Below, in pieces: positions 8,366 through 18,266 of a stretch of 56,849 bases of DNA (its first letter is position 1; each line of letters starts with the position of its first letter). Origin of the DNA: Chloroflexota bacterium (GTDB taxonomy: Bacteria > Chloroflexota > Anaerolineae > Anaerolineales > E44-bin32); the NCBI GenBank assembly GCA_022561385.1, contig JADFRG010000016.1:1-56849 (forward strand), in the 5' to 3' direction. The translations under genes were made by a program, and so were the position numbers. Under the pieces are notes generated by a model. It was not told the DNA's origin. It ran no database searches and worked only from the letters and a program-made list of their open reading frames with translations.

Positions 8366-9700
8366 TTACACCCCGCGCTGCGTGGAGCGATGCTCCTCTC
8401 TAACTTCCATCCGGGTAACGGCGAACGCTGCGATCACGAAGGCGACCAGCGTAAGCGAGTAGAGCGTCAGATAACCTGCTTCCTGACGCCCTGTAAGCCG
8501 GTTGATGGGGTCGATAAGCGCGCCCCCGGCCAGGCGCGCAATAAAACTACCGCCGGCGGTGGCAATATTGGCGATTCCCAGATATACGGCCGCCATTCCT
8601 CGAGGGACTAGATCGGTAGCAAGTGCCCAGCTGGCGCTAAGGAATATCCCTGTCGCCAGCCCGAGCGCGCCTCCTCCGAGAATCAACACCGGTCGCGTGC
8701 GAGCGCCCAGGATCAGCAGATTACCAGCCACGGCCACCAGGCAAGCGGCCAGGAGAATGGGTCTGCGCCCAAATTTATCCGACAATCGGCCGGCTGGAAT
8801 CGTGATGACCAACAGCGAAACTCCCAGGACCACCGAGAGGTCCCCAAACAAACGGGAGGCCTCCGAAAAGGTCATTCCGACCACGTCCACCATGTAGAAG
8901 ATCACAAAGAGGTTGAGCGCGATGATCGCAGCCCAGAAGAGGGCGCGGTTTACAAACCACCAGCCAAAACCCCTGGGCCAGTTTTTTCTGTGGAGAAAGG
9001 CGGAAATGCCGGGGGGAGCCTCTCCGTCCATTCCTGGAGCGCCCTCACTCTGAATCTGGCCCGGGGGAAGCGAATCGATCTCCTTCTCGGAGACCGCAGG
9101 GATACGATTTGCCCGCCAATATCGGGCGGCCAACGCGGTGACCGCGGTGGTCACTATTAGAACGGCCGAGGCGCTCAAGATGGCGGTTTGCGGGGTGCCC
9201 TGAGCCACCATATAACCCGCGATTCTTCGCCCGAGGATGAAGCCAAGGATCTCGAACAGGCTCTTAAACCCGGAGGCAGCCCCGCGCAGAGAGGCCGGTA
9301 GCTGGTCTGGGAGCAGGGCCTGCCAGGGAGCCTGGGCGGTGTTCGCTCCGAACTGATAGGCCAGAACGCCCAGCAGCAGGAACCCGACGGTAGGGGCTAG
9401 CGCCACCACAAATAGAAAAGCAACCGCCAGAAGGGAGCCCACAATCATGTAGGGAATACGCCGGCCAAGCGGGGCGCGAGTCCGGTCGGAGAGGGCCCCG
9501 ATGATCGGCTGCGTGAGGGTGGCGACCAGCAGACCGGCGGCGGTAATCAGGCCAAGCGCGGTATTCCGGTTCGCGGGGGCAAGTTCGGCCACCTTAAAAC
9601 TCAGCAGCGCTGGATCCAGGGTATTGGTTGCCATTCCCAGACCCAGCGCGAGCAGAGTCAGGCCGGCCAACCGCAGCCAGATGGTTCGCGATCGAATCAT
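8366..9700 (-). CDS. MFS transporter (sugar/cation symporter-like)
   Basis: A 444-residue protein with about twelve membrane helices. The loop between helices 2 and 3 reads SDRTRAPLGRRIPYMIVG, like the GPH/sucrose-type branch, and a second copy SDKFGRRPILLAACLV follows after the central cytoplasmic loop. ATG at 9700 opens the first helix and leaves a 61-bp gap to the upstream hydrolase gene; a longer reading to 9847 would overlap that gene and adds a non-conserved polar stretch. Substrate unknown. Confidence 0.85.
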   Translation of the reverse strand: MIRSRTIWLRLAGLTLLALGLGMATNTLDPALLSFKVAELAPANRNTALGLITAAGLLVATLTQPIIGALSDRTRAPLGRRIPYMIVGSLLAVAFLFVVALAPTVGFLLLGVLAYQFGANTAQAPWQALLPDQLPASLRGAASGFKSLFEILGFILGRRIAGYMVAQGTPQTAILSASAVLIVTTAVTALAARYWRANRIPAVSEKEIDSLPPGQIQSEGAPGMDGEAPPGISAFLHRKNWPRGFGWWFVNRALFWAAIIALNLFVIFYMVDVVGMTFSEASRLFGDLSVVLGVSLLVITIPAGRLSDKFGRRPILLAACLVAVAGNLLILGARTRPVLILGGGALGLATGIFLSASWALATDLVPRGMAAVYLGIANIATAGGSFIARLAGGALIDPINRLTGRQEAGYLTLYSLTLVAFVIAAFAVTRMEVREEHRSTQRGV

Positions 9701-9761
9701 CGTGGGGTCATAATCGGCGCACTTCACCTCGCCTCCGGGTGAAGGGCGCGGAACCTTGGGG

Positions 9762-10445
9762 CTAAAGTGTGAAGCTTTCCCCGGGTTGAAGGACGTGGGG
9801 CTCGGTTTCTGTCTCGGACCGGACCTTTTCGGCCCAAACATCCGCATCCTGTTCGATCAGATCCCAGGTACTGTGATGGACCGGGATGACGTGTTTGGCC
9901 TGCAGCAGCTTCACGGCGCGCAGCGCGTCGTCGGGCCCCATGGTGAAGTTGTCCCCGATCGGAATCACCGCCAGGTCCAGCCGCTCCTCACCGATCAGGG
10001 CCATATCGCCGAATAGTCCCGTGTCACCCGCCAGGTATACTTTTTGGCCGCCGGGGGTAGTGATTAGAAAGCCACAAGGATTTCCCCCATCGGATCCATC
10101 GGGCAAGGCCGATCCATGAAGTGCGAGGGTTAGCTTCACATAGGCCCAGCCGTGGTCGTGCCCTCCACCCAGGTGCTGGCCGTGGGCCTCTACACCTTGA
10201 TTCTGAAACCAGGTCGCGATTTCAAAATTGCTGACGACCTTGGCTCCAGTTCGCCTGGCAATCGATGCCGCATCTGCTACGTGATCGCTGTGGCCGTGTG
10301 TAATTAGAATATAGTCGGCCTCGACCTCTTGGGCCTTAACGGTGGCGGCTGGATTGTCCGTGAAAAACGGATCTACGATCACCTTGGTGCCGTCCACATC
10401 GAGGCCCGAGGTGCCGTGGCCGAGCCAGGTGTAGGTTAAGCTCAT
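9762..10445 (-). CDS. UPF0173-type metal-dependent hydrolase
   Basis: A 227-residue metallo-beta-lactamase-fold protein. Metal ligands are visible in THGHSDH (about residues 53-59), in YLAGDTGLFGD and in PVHHST near the end. Strand order and length match the UPF0173 hydrolases, whose natural substrate is not established. ATG at 10445 follows GAGGAGG. A TATACT at 10481-10476 on the minus strand is a likely -10. It probably forms an operon with the MFS transporter. Confidence 0.88.
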   Translation of the reverse strand: MSLTYTWLGHGTSGLDVDGTKVIVDPFFTDNPAATVKAQEVEADYILITHGHSDHVADAASIARRTGAKVVSNFEIATWFQNQGVEAHGQHLGGGHDHGWAYVKLTLALHGSALPDGSDGGNPCGFLITTPGGQKVYLAGDTGLFGDMALIGEERLDLAVIPIGDNFTMGPDDALRAVKLLQAKHVIPVHHSTWDLIEQDADVWAEKVRSETETEPHVLQPGESFTL

Positions 10446-10593
10446 CGAAGCCTCCTCGAATCTTGGGTTAAAGGCAGTATAAACCCGGGCCGCGGCATGG
10501 GCCCCCAACGCAGGCACCGGGCGAGACTCACGGTAGCCTGTACGTCAATCGGGACGGTTTCAGCGTCAACGCGCCGCTGCCTCCACTGACCTA

Positions 10594-10866
10594 TCACGGT
10601 GCCTTCTTGGTTTGCTCCGACAAGTCTCTCCAATCTGAGAAATCCCAGACGCCGTACGGGTTGACCCCTCCCACCTCCAGAATATATCGCTTGTTTTTGT
10701 CACGTAAGTTGGCTGCGATGGATCGGCCGTTGCCTTTCCGCCGACATATACCAAACAATCGACATCGTCGTTTTTCGCGAGTGCGTCGCTAAGTTCGCCA
10801 CCGGGTCCGCTGACAAGAGAGACGGGTAAACGTGCGCGGCTCGCGATCGAGCGAGGCGGCGGCAAC
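10594..10866 (-). pseudogene. Aldehyde dehydrogenase fragment, frameshifted and truncated
   Basis: Two minus-strand frames together restore the C-terminal end of an aldehyde dehydrogenase-family protein. The first reads LPVSLVSGPGGELSDALAKN and DDVDCLVYVGGK. After a one-base loss in the AAA at about 10735-10737 the next frame reads NGRSIAANLRDKNKRYILEV and GGVNPYGVWDFSDW to a TGA at 10594-10596. Everything N-terminal of this, including the catalytic Cys and Glu, is missing because the next gene ends at 10869. It is a non-functional relic. The family call comes from the GGK-NGR-NKRY-GVN-YGVWDFSDW pattern. Confidence 0.7.
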
Positions 10867-10868
10867 GA

Positions 10869-11567
10869 TCAATCCACGGGCGATCGGTCCAACTCCCGAT
10901 AGTAGTCACACAAATCGGAAAGTACGCATTCCTCGCACAGCGGCCGCGGGGCTTTGCAGACCTGACGGCCGTGCCGAATCAGGTTCAAATGAACCGCGTG
11001 ATAAGTTTCGGGCGGAAAGAGGTCGGCCAGGATCTCATGTGTTTTCTCCCGCCCGGCCTTTTTCGGGCGCAGGCCGATGCGCCCGCTCACGCGATGGATA
11101 TGGGTGTCAACGGGAAAGGCCGGCATGTCAAGAGAAAACTGCATCACAATGGCCGCGGTCTTCGGACCGACGCCTTTCATCTGGACCAGCCAGTCGTGAA
11201 CCTCGCCCGGCGGCATCTCTCGCAAGAACTCGAGTTCGATTCGTCCCCTTTGCTCGGTGATCGTACGAAGCGCGGCCTGTATTCGCGGCCCCTTCTGATT
11301 GGCGATGCCGGCGATGCGGATGGCGTCGATCACTTCATCCGGTGGAGCGTCGCGAACCTCTTCCCAGGTCGCAAATCGTTCACGAAGGCGGTTAAAGCCC
11401 CGATCGCGATTGATGTCGTTTGTATTCTGGGAGAGGATGGTGGATATCAGCTCGTCGACCGGAGGCAGGGGGTTGCGCCAGGTGGCCTCGCCGTAGGCTC
11501 CCAAAAGGCGGCGATGGACTTGGCGGGCCAGCTTCTTCTTGGAGGGCTCAACGGTTTTCTCTGCCAT
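10869..11567 (-). CDS. Endonuclease III-like DNA glycosylase
   Basis: A 232-residue HhH-GPD base-excision repair enzyme. The hairpin-helix-hairpin reads MKGVGPKTAAIVMQF with the catalytic lysine, followed by the catalytic aspartate in FPVDTHIHRVSGRIGL. The four cysteines of the [4Fe-4S] loop have the exact spacing C-x6-C-x2-C-x5-C near residues 200-222. It removes damaged bases, most likely oxidised pyrimidines, and cuts at abasic sites. ATG at 11567. The longer N-terminus than E. coli Nth and the exact substrate are not resolved. Confidence 0.9.
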   Translation of the reverse strand: MAEKTVEPSKKKLARQVHRRLLGAYGEATWRNPLPPVDELISTILSQNTNDINRDRGFNRLRERFATWEEVRDAPPDEVIDAIRIAGIANQKGPRIQAALRTITEQRGRIELEFLREMPPGEVHDWLVQMKGVGPKTAAIVMQFSLDMPAFPVDTHIHRVSGRIGLRPKKAGREKTHEILADLFPPETYHAVHLNLIRHGRQVCKAPRPLCEECVLSDLCDYYRELDRSPVD

Positions 11568-11659
11568 TTTCGGACTGGAGGCCGGTTAAGCGAGGCCTGG
11601 ATGGCGGGCGAAGCGGGCTCGTCGTTCAGCTCTGCGCGGCCAATCTCGCGTCGATCGCG

Positions 11660-12958
11660 CTACATGTGTTCGATGATGGCGTCCCCGAACTCCGAAGTTT
11701 TGACCTTGGTGGCGCCCTCCATCAGCCGATGGAGATCGTAGGTGACGGTTTTGGCCGCGATGGCGCCCGATAGGCCGGTGATGATGCGATCGGCGGCCTC
11801 CGTCCACCCCAGATAACGCAGCATCATTTCCCCGCTGAGCACGACTGAGCTTGGATTAACGACATCCTTGTCGGCATACTTCGGGGCGGTCCCGTGGGTG
11901 GCCTCGAAAATTGCATGGCCCGTCTGATAATTGATGTTGCCGCCCGGCGCGATCCCGATCCCGCCCACCTGGGCCGCAAGGGCGTCCGAGAGGTAGTCTC
12001 CGTTGAGGTTCATGGTGGCGATCACGTCGAACTCACGGGCGCGGGTGAGGGTCTGCTGGAAGGCGATGTCGGCGATGACGTCCTTGATGAGCAGTCGCCC
12101 CTCTGCGAGCGCGGCTTCTTGTTCGACGTTGGCCGCCTCTTCGCCGGCGGCCTCCCGGGTCCGTTCCCACTGGGCCCAGGTGTAGACCTGGTCGCCGAAT
12201 TCGCGCTCCGCAAGCTCGTAGCCCCAATTCCGAAAGGCACCTTCGGTGTACTTCATGATGTTTCCCTTGTGCACTAGAGTCACCGACCGGCGGTTTTTCT
12301 CCAGCGAGTATTCAATGGCGGCCCTGACCAGGCGTTCGGTGCCCTCTCGAGAAATGGGCTTGAGGCTCAGCCCGGAGCTGGCTGGGAAGCGGATCTTGGC
12401 GTAGGCCTCCGGCTCGTTAGTTTCCAACCAGGCCAAAAACTTCCTGTTGCCTTCGGTGCCGGCCTCAAATTCCACACCGGCGTAAATACCCTCGGTGTTT
12501 TCACGAAAGATCACCATGTCCACATCGCCCGGTTTCTTGACGGGTGAGGGGACCCCTTCGAAGTAACGAATCGGGCGCAGGCAGACGTAGAGATCGAGCA
12601 TCTTTCGCAGCGCCACGTTCAGTGAGCGGATCCCGCCTCCTATAGGTGTCGTGAGCGGTCCCTTGATGCCGACGATGAATTCCTTGAAGGCTCGTACCGT
12701 CTCGTCCGGAAGCCACTCGTCAAACTGATCGAAGGCCTTCTGCCCGGCATATACCTCCATCCAGGCGATGCCCCGCTCGCCGGGGTAGGCCTTTTCGACC
12801 GCCGCGTCGAACACCCTTACCGAGGCGCGCCAGATGTCGGGTCCGGTGCCGTCGCCCTCGATAAAAGGAATAATTGGGTGAGCGGGCACCTTGAGCTGGC
12901 CGTTCTCCGTCGCGATGCGCTCCCCGTCGGGGGGGACTACCAAGTGTTCATAAGACAT
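11660..12958 (-). CDS. icd: Isocitrate dehydrogenase (NADP+)
   Basis: A 432-residue TCA-cycle enzyme that converts isocitrate to 2-oxoglutarate. Key parts: [13 protein letters not shown], the substrate-site signature [33 protein letters not shown], and [11 protein letters not shown]. The Lys-Tyr pair in the last motif is what E. coli Icd uses for NADP+. The C-terminus ([13 protein letters not shown]) closely resembles the E. coli type. ATG at 12958 follows AGGAG at 7-8 bases. Transcribed alone toward the glycosylase gene. Confidence 0.96.
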   Translation of the reverse strand: MSYEHLVVPPDGERIATENGQLKVPAHPIIPFIEGDGTGPDIWRASVRVFDAAVEKAYPGERGIAWMEVYAGQKAFDQFDEWLPDETVRAFKEFIVGIKGPLTTPIGGGIRSLNVALRKMLDLYVCLRPIRYFEGVPSPVKKPGDVDMVIFRENTEGIYAGVEFEAGTEGNRKFLAWLETNEPEAYAKIRFPASSGLSLKPISREGTERLVRAAIEYSLEKNRRSVTLVHKGNIMKYTEGAFRNWGYELAEREFGDQVYTWAQWERTREAAGEEAANVEQEAALAEGRLLIKDVIADIAFQQTLTRAREFDVIATMNLNGDYLSDALAAQVGGIGIAPGGNINYQTGHAIFEATHGTAPKYADKDVVNPSSVVLSGEMMLRYLGWTEAADRIITGLSGAIAAKTVTYDLHRLMEGATKVKTSEFGDAIIEHM

Positions 12959-13050
12959 ACGTTGCTCCTGGGGAAGTGCGCCTCATTTGAGGCAATTCGA
13001 GCGGGATATTCTCTCGCAGAATAATCGGGGAGGCAATGTAACATTCGGCC

Positions 13051-14025
13051 TCATTTGTATCCCTGCGGATGTGTTCGATGCCACTCCCACGCGCTGGAGA
13101 TGATGTGCTCGAGATCAGAATATTCGGGAGACCAACCCAGCTCCCCGCGTATTTTTTCCGAGCTGGCGACCAGGCGCGCCGGGTCTCCTGCGCGCCGGTC
13201 GGTATCGGTGGCGGGGAGTGCGTGACCCGTCACCTTGCGGGCGGTCTCGACCACCTGCCGCACAGAAAAACCTGATCCGTTGCCTAAGTTGTAGATCATC
13301 TGGCTACCGGGCTCAAGTGCCTCGAGGGCCAGCAAATGGGCCGAGACCAGATCCGAGAGGTGGATGTAATCGCGGATGCAGGTCCCATCCGACGTAGGAT
13401 AGTCGCCGCCGAAGATACGGACCTCCGGGCGCTGACCGAGCGCTACCTGCAGCACAAGCGGGATGAGATGGCTCTCGGGGGCGTGCGCCTCGCCGCGATC
13501 CGCCAATGCACCCGCGGCATTGAAGTAACGCAGCGCGGCATAACCAATGCCATGCACGCGTCGGTACCAGTCCAGCAGGCCCTCGACCATTAGCTTGGTC
13601 TGCCCGTAAGGGTTGCTGGGTCCCAGCCGCGCGTCTTCGAGCAGGAGCTCATCACTTGTAACGTAGACGGCCGCCGAAGATGAGTAGACCAATCGCTTGA
13701 CCTCCGCCTGCACGCAGGCCTCCAACAGCCACAGAGAATGGTGGGCATTGTTTTCGAAGTACTTCCCCGGCTCACGCATGCTTTCGCCGGCCTCGGCAAA
13801 GGCCGCAAAATGCATCACGGCATCGTAAGGCTGGGCCTTCAAGGCCTCGAAAACCAGCTCGTGATCGCCAAGATCCGCTTCGATGAAATCCGCGCCGTCC
13901 GGCACCGCCGCCCGATGGCCGGTCACCAGCGAATCGAAGACAGTGACCTGATGGCCGGATTCCAGCAGCGCCGCGGCGGCCGCTGATCCGATGTAGCCCG
14001 CGCCTCCCGTCAGAAAGATCTTCAC
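13051..14025 (-). CDS. galE: UDP-glucose 4-epimerase
   Basis: A 324-residue extended SDR enzyme that interconverts UDP-glucose and UDP-galactose. Rossmann motif TGGAGYIGSAAA at the N-terminus, the YSSSAAVYV serine strand, the catalytic YGQTK pair, and ALRYFNAAGA with the downstream RDYIHLSDLVSAHL stretch are all typical. GTG start at 14025. It follows the helicase gene on the same strand with an 80-bp gap. Confidence 0.93.
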   Translation of the reverse strand: MKIFLTGGAGYIGSAAAAALLESGHQVTVFDSLVTGHRAAVPDGADFIEADLGDHELVFEALKAQPYDAVMHFAAFAEAGESMREPGKYFENNAHHSLWLLEACVQAEVKRLVYSSSAAVYVTSDELLLEDARLGPSNPYGQTKLMVEGLLDWYRRVHGIGYAALRYFNAAGALADRGEAHAPESHLIPLVLQVALGQRPEVRIFGGDYPTSDGTCIRDYIHLSDLVSAHLLALEALEPGSQMIYNLGNGSGFSVRQVVETARKVTGHALPATDTDRRAGDPARLVASSEKIRGELGWSPEYSDLEHIISSAWEWHRTHPQGYK

Positions 14026-14105
14026 AAGTTAGTCGAAGCGGGCCGCGGAACTAGGTCGGAAGGCAGGCGCGGGGAGCAAGGGTGTGGCGCAGGGCCCGAC
14101 AAGTT

Positions 14106-16256
14106 TCATGGATCCTCGATCTGCAGGCCGGCCATGGAGGCCACAAGGTGCTTGATCCCCACTTCCTCAAAGTTCACGGTGACCTCCTCATCGTCGTACC
14201 CCAGTTGAGCCTCCAGCACGACGCCCTCGCCGAATTGGGGATGGGTCACGTGCATACCCGCCTGATAACGGGCCTGGGTCGGCACGGGTACCCGGCTCTG
14301 CCAACGCGTCTCCCTGAAGTACTCGTCCTGCGCGGGGGTGCGCACCCCAATCAGGTCGCCTTCCAACCTGTCCGCAGGCAGATCGTCCAGGAAACGAGAT
14401 GGATCGGTCAGAGTCGATACGCCTCGCGCGCGGCGCCTGAAGGCGCGCAGCAAAATCACGCGATCCTGGGCGCGGGTCAACCCGACGTAGAATAGTCGCC
14501 GCTCCTCGGCCATGGCCTCCGGGTCGTCCTGGGAGCGAAAGTGCGGCAGCTCGCCTTCGTCGAGCCCAACGATAAACACGATTGGGAACTCCAGCCCCTT
14601 GGCCGCATGCAGCGTCAGCAACGTGGGCGCGTTCAGGTTTTCGGTTAACGTGTCCTGATCGGATACCAGCGCTACCTGCTGCAGAAATTCAACCAGGCCG
14701 AGCTCACTGAACTCTTGAGCCACACCGCGCAGTTCCATCACATTGGCCCAACGATCCTCCGCGTCGCCCAGGTACGCACGGTACTCTAGCTGCTCGAGCA
14801 CCCGGTCGATGAGAGATTCGAGCACTACCTGATCCTTGATCTCAATCCAACCATCCAACAGCGCACCAAATCGGGAAAGCGAAGCGCGGGACCGAGCGGG
14901 AATTCCCGCAACCTCTTCCCCTCGACCGAGACTGAGCAGAATATCGACCGGGGTCGCCTCGGCCTGGTCCGCCGCTACGCGGAGCGCTTCGAGGGTCTTA
15001 TCCCCGATCCCTCGGGGGGGAGTACGGATGGCGCGCATCAAGCTCACTTGATCCGCAGGGTTGTGAATCAAACGCATGTAGGCGATGAGGTCCTTGACTT
15101 CCTTTCGCCCATAGAAGCGCTGTGCGCCTACCAGCCGGTAGGGCAGGCCGGCTCTCAGGAAGGCCTCCTCGATGGCACGCGATTGGGCGTTGGTGCGATA
15201 CATGATGGCGCAATCCCCGGGCTCAGCCTCGCCACTTAAGGTAAACATGGAGATTTTCTCCACGACGAATTGAGCCTCCTCGTCCTGATCGTAGGCCTCG
15301 TGGACGAGAATTCGAGCTCCGCTCCCGCGCTCGGTGAACAGCTGTTTGCGCTGACGATCCGGCTGACGGTCTATGACCGCCATGGCCGCGTCGAGAATGG
15401 TCTGGGTAGAGCGGTAATTTTGTTCCAGCAAAATCGTCACTAGATTCGAGTAGTCCTTCCGGAGAAGCTGGACGTTGCGGTAGTCGGCACCGCGCCATCG
15501 ATAGATCGACTGATCCGGATCGGCAACGACAAAAAGATCGGGATCAGCCCCCGCGAGCATGCGCAGAAGAGTATATTGCGCGGTATTGGTGTCCTGGAAT
15601 TCGTCAACCAGCAAATGGGGATAACGCCGCCGATAGGTCTCAAGCGTCCCCGGGTGCTCATGGAAGAGCCGAATCGGCAGCAACAACAAGTCGTCGAAGT
15701 CTAGGGCGTTGTTGGTCCGCAGGTATTGTTGATAACGCTCGTACACGCGCCGCGTGATCTCGGTGAAATAGGTGTCGCTGGAGAAGGCCTGTGGTTCTAT
15801 CAATTCGTTCTTGGCACGCGAGATGGACGCGAGCACCCGTCTCGGCTGGACCTGCTTTGGGTCCTGGTTGAGTTCCTTAAGTGCCTGCCGTACCAGCGCC
15901 AACTGATCGGCGTCATCGAAGATGACAAAGTCCCGCGTGAAGGGCAGTCGGTCCGCCTCGATCCGCAAGATACGCGCGAAGGTCGAATGGAAAGTACCCA
16001 AGCGGGGTCCTCCCGTGGAGGGTGAGCGCTCCAGCAGCGAAAGCGCCCGGCCTTCCATTTCGCGAGCCGCCTTGTTCGTGAAGGTCAGCGCCAGGATTTC
16101 GCCGGCCGGGATCTGCAGCTCCTGTACGAGGTAGGCCAGGCGGTAGATGAGGACGCGTGTCTTGCCCGATCCGGGACCGGCCAGCACCAGGACCGGGCCG
16201 GGAGAGGCAGTCACTGCCTCGCGCTGTTGTGGGTTGAGATCGCTGAGCAGATCCAT
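14106..16256 (-). CDS. ATP-dependent DNA helicase, PcrA/UvrD type
   Basis: A 716-residue superfamily 1A helicase. Motif I is AGPGSGKTRVL (about 26-36), motif II VDEFQDTN, motif III PDQSIYRWRGAD, motif IV EQNYRST, motif V TLHAAKGLEFP and motif VI RLFYVGLTRAQD. The C-terminal tail FGEGVVLEAQ resembles the Tudor-like RNA-polymerase-binding tail of PcrA. It acts in nucleotide excision repair and in removing proteins from DNA. Its ATG at 16256 lies directly after the stop of the DUF711 gene. Confidence 0.93.
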   Translation of the reverse strand: MDLLSDLNPQQREAVTASPGPVLVLAGPGSGKTRVLIYRLAYLVQELQIPAGEILALTFTNKAAREMEGRALSLLERSPSTGGPRLGTFHSTFARILRIEADRLPFTRDFVIFDDADQLALVRQALKELNQDPKQVQPRRVLASISRAKNELIEPQAFSSDTYFTEITRRVYERYQQYLRTNNALDFDDLLLLPIRLFHEHPGTLETYRRRYPHLLVDEFQDTNTAQYTLLRMLAGADPDLFVVADPDQSIYRWRGADYRNVQLLRKDYSNLVTILLEQNYRSTQTILDAAMAVIDRQPDRQRKQLFTERGSGARILVHEAYDQDEEAQFVVEKISMFTLSGEAEPGDCAIMYRTNAQSRAIEEAFLRAGLPYRLVGAQRFYGRKEVKDLIAYMRLIHNPADQVSLMRAIRTPPRGIGDKTLEALRVAADQAEATPVDILLSLGRGEEVAGIPARSRASLSRFGALLDGWIEIKDQVVLESLIDRVLEQLEYRAYLGDAEDRWANVMELRGVAQEFSELGLVEFLQQVALVSDQDTLTENLNAPTLLTLHAAKGLEFPIVFIVGLDEGELPHFRSQDDPEAMAEERRLFYVGLTRAQDRVILLRAFRRRARGVSTLTDPSRFLDDLPADRLEGDLIGVRTPAQDEYFRETRWQSRVPVPTQARYQAGMHVTHPQFGEGVVLEAQLGYDDEEVTVNFEEVGIKHLVASMAGLQIEDP

Positions 16257-17474
16257 CTACAGCTTCGGCCTCAGGTCAACCAGCCCCGACGAGGCCCATA
16301 TCTCTGACAAGGGTTGCTCGGGTAAAGCCATGACTCGGCTGTCGGCGAAGTAGGGGAAATCGAAGTGAACTTCGTCGCCGGCTACTCGTTCCGGAATAGG
16401 CATCAAACGTGCGGTCAAGGGTTTGTCGTGGCGCAAGGCGAGCGCCCCAAGATCGACCAAGAGTGCGGTCACGGATTTAGGATCTACATTACCGGGGAGC
16501 GGAATGGTATCTAAACCGGTGCCGCACACCGTGGATAGGAGAAGCAGATCCTTTAGATCCAGGCGGCCGCTCGCGGCTCGCTCCGCCAGCACCGAATCCT
16601 CAAGGACGGGCAGGAAAAGGCCACAGAAGCCGGTGCGCTGAAATTGTGCCTGATCCAGGCAATCCGCCAAGAAAGCGGCCCCAGCAACGGTCCCATGCAG
16701 GCCGGCTTCCGCCCCGCTCAGCATCTCGAGTGCAGTTCCAAGCGAACGTTCCGGCTGCGGGTACGGTGCAAACGAGAAGTCGATTCCCAAGAATCGGAGG
16801 GAGTGTTTCGCGGCAATCGGTTCCGCCGCCAGGGCGAGCGCGCTGGCATGCGTCTCGATGGAGGTCACTAGCCGCTGACGTACCTTAGCGAGCGAACTGG
16901 CCTCCCGTATGCTTTCGATGGCCAGGTCGGCCGATTCGGTCGCTATGGCAATCGCTGAGCGCCCTCCCCTGTGATAAGCGGCCGGAAAGAATGGCCCCCC
17001 GGGTGGCACGTTGGCCAGCGAGGCGAAGCGTAGATTAGCGAATCCATCGGGGGAAACGGTCGAGGCACTGAGGATGGCCTGCGCGCAAGCTTCAGCAGCA
17101 CGAACCGAGAGTCCAATCTCCGGATCGGCGTACAGGCCCGAACAGAAAACAATCTCGGTGGCCTCCAAGATATCGGGTACCACCTCGAAGCCTTCCGGCT
17201 CTTCCGGAAGCGCCGGGCCGATGCTGGCGTAATCAAGTCCGTGTACGAAGCACTGGGCCTCCAGGTCACTTGCAAAAGCGGGCCGCTCGTTTGGGGGGAC
17301 AGGAGCCGAAATCTCAGAAGGCGGCGGCGTGGCAAGCCTGAGCGTCTGGACCTCATATCCCGCCTGAACCAATACATCCCGCGTCTCGAGCAGGCCGGAG
17401 GCCACAACCTGGATATTATCCGGATTCAGGGGCCAGCCAGGATCCAGAAAACCCGTGATGGCGCGAATTTTCAT
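16257..17474 (-). CDS. DUF711 family protein
   Basis: A 405-residue protein of the DUF711/UPF0210 group, recognised from FASLANVPPGGPFFPAAYH, GIDFSFAPYP and STVCGTGLDTIPLPG. Members are related to PFL-like proteins of uncertain activity. ATG at 17474. It ends without a gap before the helicase gene, so the two are co-transcribed, possibly together with the ribosomal protein operon upstream (64-bp gap to rplT). Confidence 0.85.
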   Translation of the reverse strand: MKIRAITGFLDPGWPLNPDNIQVVASGLLETRDVLVQAGYEVQTLRLATPPPSEISAPVPPNERPAFASDLEAQCFVHGLDYASIGPALPEEPEGFEVVPDILEATEIVFCSGLYADPEIGLSVRAAEACAQAILSASTVSPDGFANLRFASLANVPPGGPFFPAAYHRGGRSAIAIATESADLAIESIREASSLAKVRQRLVTSIETHASALALAAEPIAAKHSLRFLGIDFSFAPYPQPERSLGTALEMLSGAEAGLHGTVAGAAFLADCLDQAQFQRTGFCGLFLPVLEDSVLAERAASGRLDLKDLLLLSTVCGTGLDTIPLPGNVDPKSVTALLVDLGALALRHDKPLTARLMPIPERVAGDEVHFDFPYFADSRVMALPEQPLSEIWASSGLVDLRPKL

Positions 17475-17538
17475 TTGGCGCCTCGGACGCGGATCGATGC
17501 GAGCGGATGGGGTCTAGCTAAAGGGTCAGGTGGAGAAT

Positions 17539-17892
17539 TCAGGAGATCGGCTTGGCGGCCTTGACCACGGAGGAGAAGGCCTTAGGATCGCGCACGGCCA
17601 TATCGGCAAGAAACTTGCGATTGATCCGAATATCCGCCAACAACATGGCGTGTATCAGACGACTGTAGGTCGTCCCATTCAGACGCGCGGCAGCATTGAT
17701 GCGGGAAATCCACAGTCGGCGCAGATCGCGTTTCCTGACGCGTCGGTCTCGGTAGGAATACCAGAGGCTCTTGGTGCGCGCCTCTTTCGCGCGCCGGAAC
17801 AGGTTGTGCCGGGTCGCGTAAAAGCCGCGCACCTGTTTGATTAGTCTTTTATGTCGCTTACGGGTAACTGTCCCGCCTTTCACTCGTGTCAA
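17539..17892 (-). CDS. rplT: 50S ribosomal protein L20
   Basis: A 117-residue protein that binds 23S rRNA early in large-subunit assembly. Diagnostic: RRAKEARTKSLWYSYRDRR and RRLWISRINAAARLNG. The start is a TTG at 17892: it is preceded by AAGGAG at 7 bases and gives the normal length (MTRVKGGTVTRKRHK). In many bacteria L20 represses its own operon by binding the mRNA leader. Confidence 0.95.
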   Translation of the reverse strand: MTRVKGGTVTRKRHKRLIKQVRGFYATRHNLFRRAKEARTKSLWYSYRDRRVRKRDLRRLWISRINAAARLNGTTYSRLIHAMLLADIRINRKFLADMAVRDPKAFSSVVKAAKPIS

Positions 17893-17908
17893 ATCGTAAT
17901 CTCCTTCG

Positions 17909-18190
17909 TCACGAAGCGCCGCCGCTACGCGCGTTCGGATTGGCCTTGTACTTCTTGAGGTAGGGCACGAGCCTACGCACGCGCTTGCGAATGCCGGACC
18001 CTTCAACGGAAATCATTTTGGTGAACAAACGCTTTGTGCGCTTGGACGTACGCCGTCGAAGATGGCTCTTACCACCTTTGGTCCGGACCAGCTTTCCTGT
18101 GCCGGTAAGGCGGAAGCGCTTGGCGGTGGCCTTGTGGGTCTTTAGTTTGTATTTACCCTTTTTTTTGCTCTTCTTCGTTTTGCGGCCCAT
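17909..18190 (-). CDS. rpmI: 50S ribosomal protein L35, extended at both ends
   Basis: A 93-residue L35; the usual length is about 64-66. The core KTHKATAKRFRLTGTGKLVR and the motif GGKSHLRRRTSKRTKR are clear. Extra residues are a lysine-rich N-terminus (MGRKTKKSKKKGKYK) and a short C-terminal tail after the normal RRLVPYL end. ATG at 18190. Lies between infC and rplT in the standard order. Confidence 0.93.
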   Translation of the reverse strand: MGRKTKKSKKKGKYKLKTHKATAKRFRLTGTGKLVRTKGGKSHLRRRTSKRTKRLFTKMISVEGSGIRKRVRRLVPYLKKYKANPNARSGGAS

Positions 18191-18266
18191 CCGTACTGCC
18201 TTTCATGAAAACCGCCGGGCTCATAACTGCCCGGTCGGCGACTGGAACCTGTGCCTGGGCTACGCC

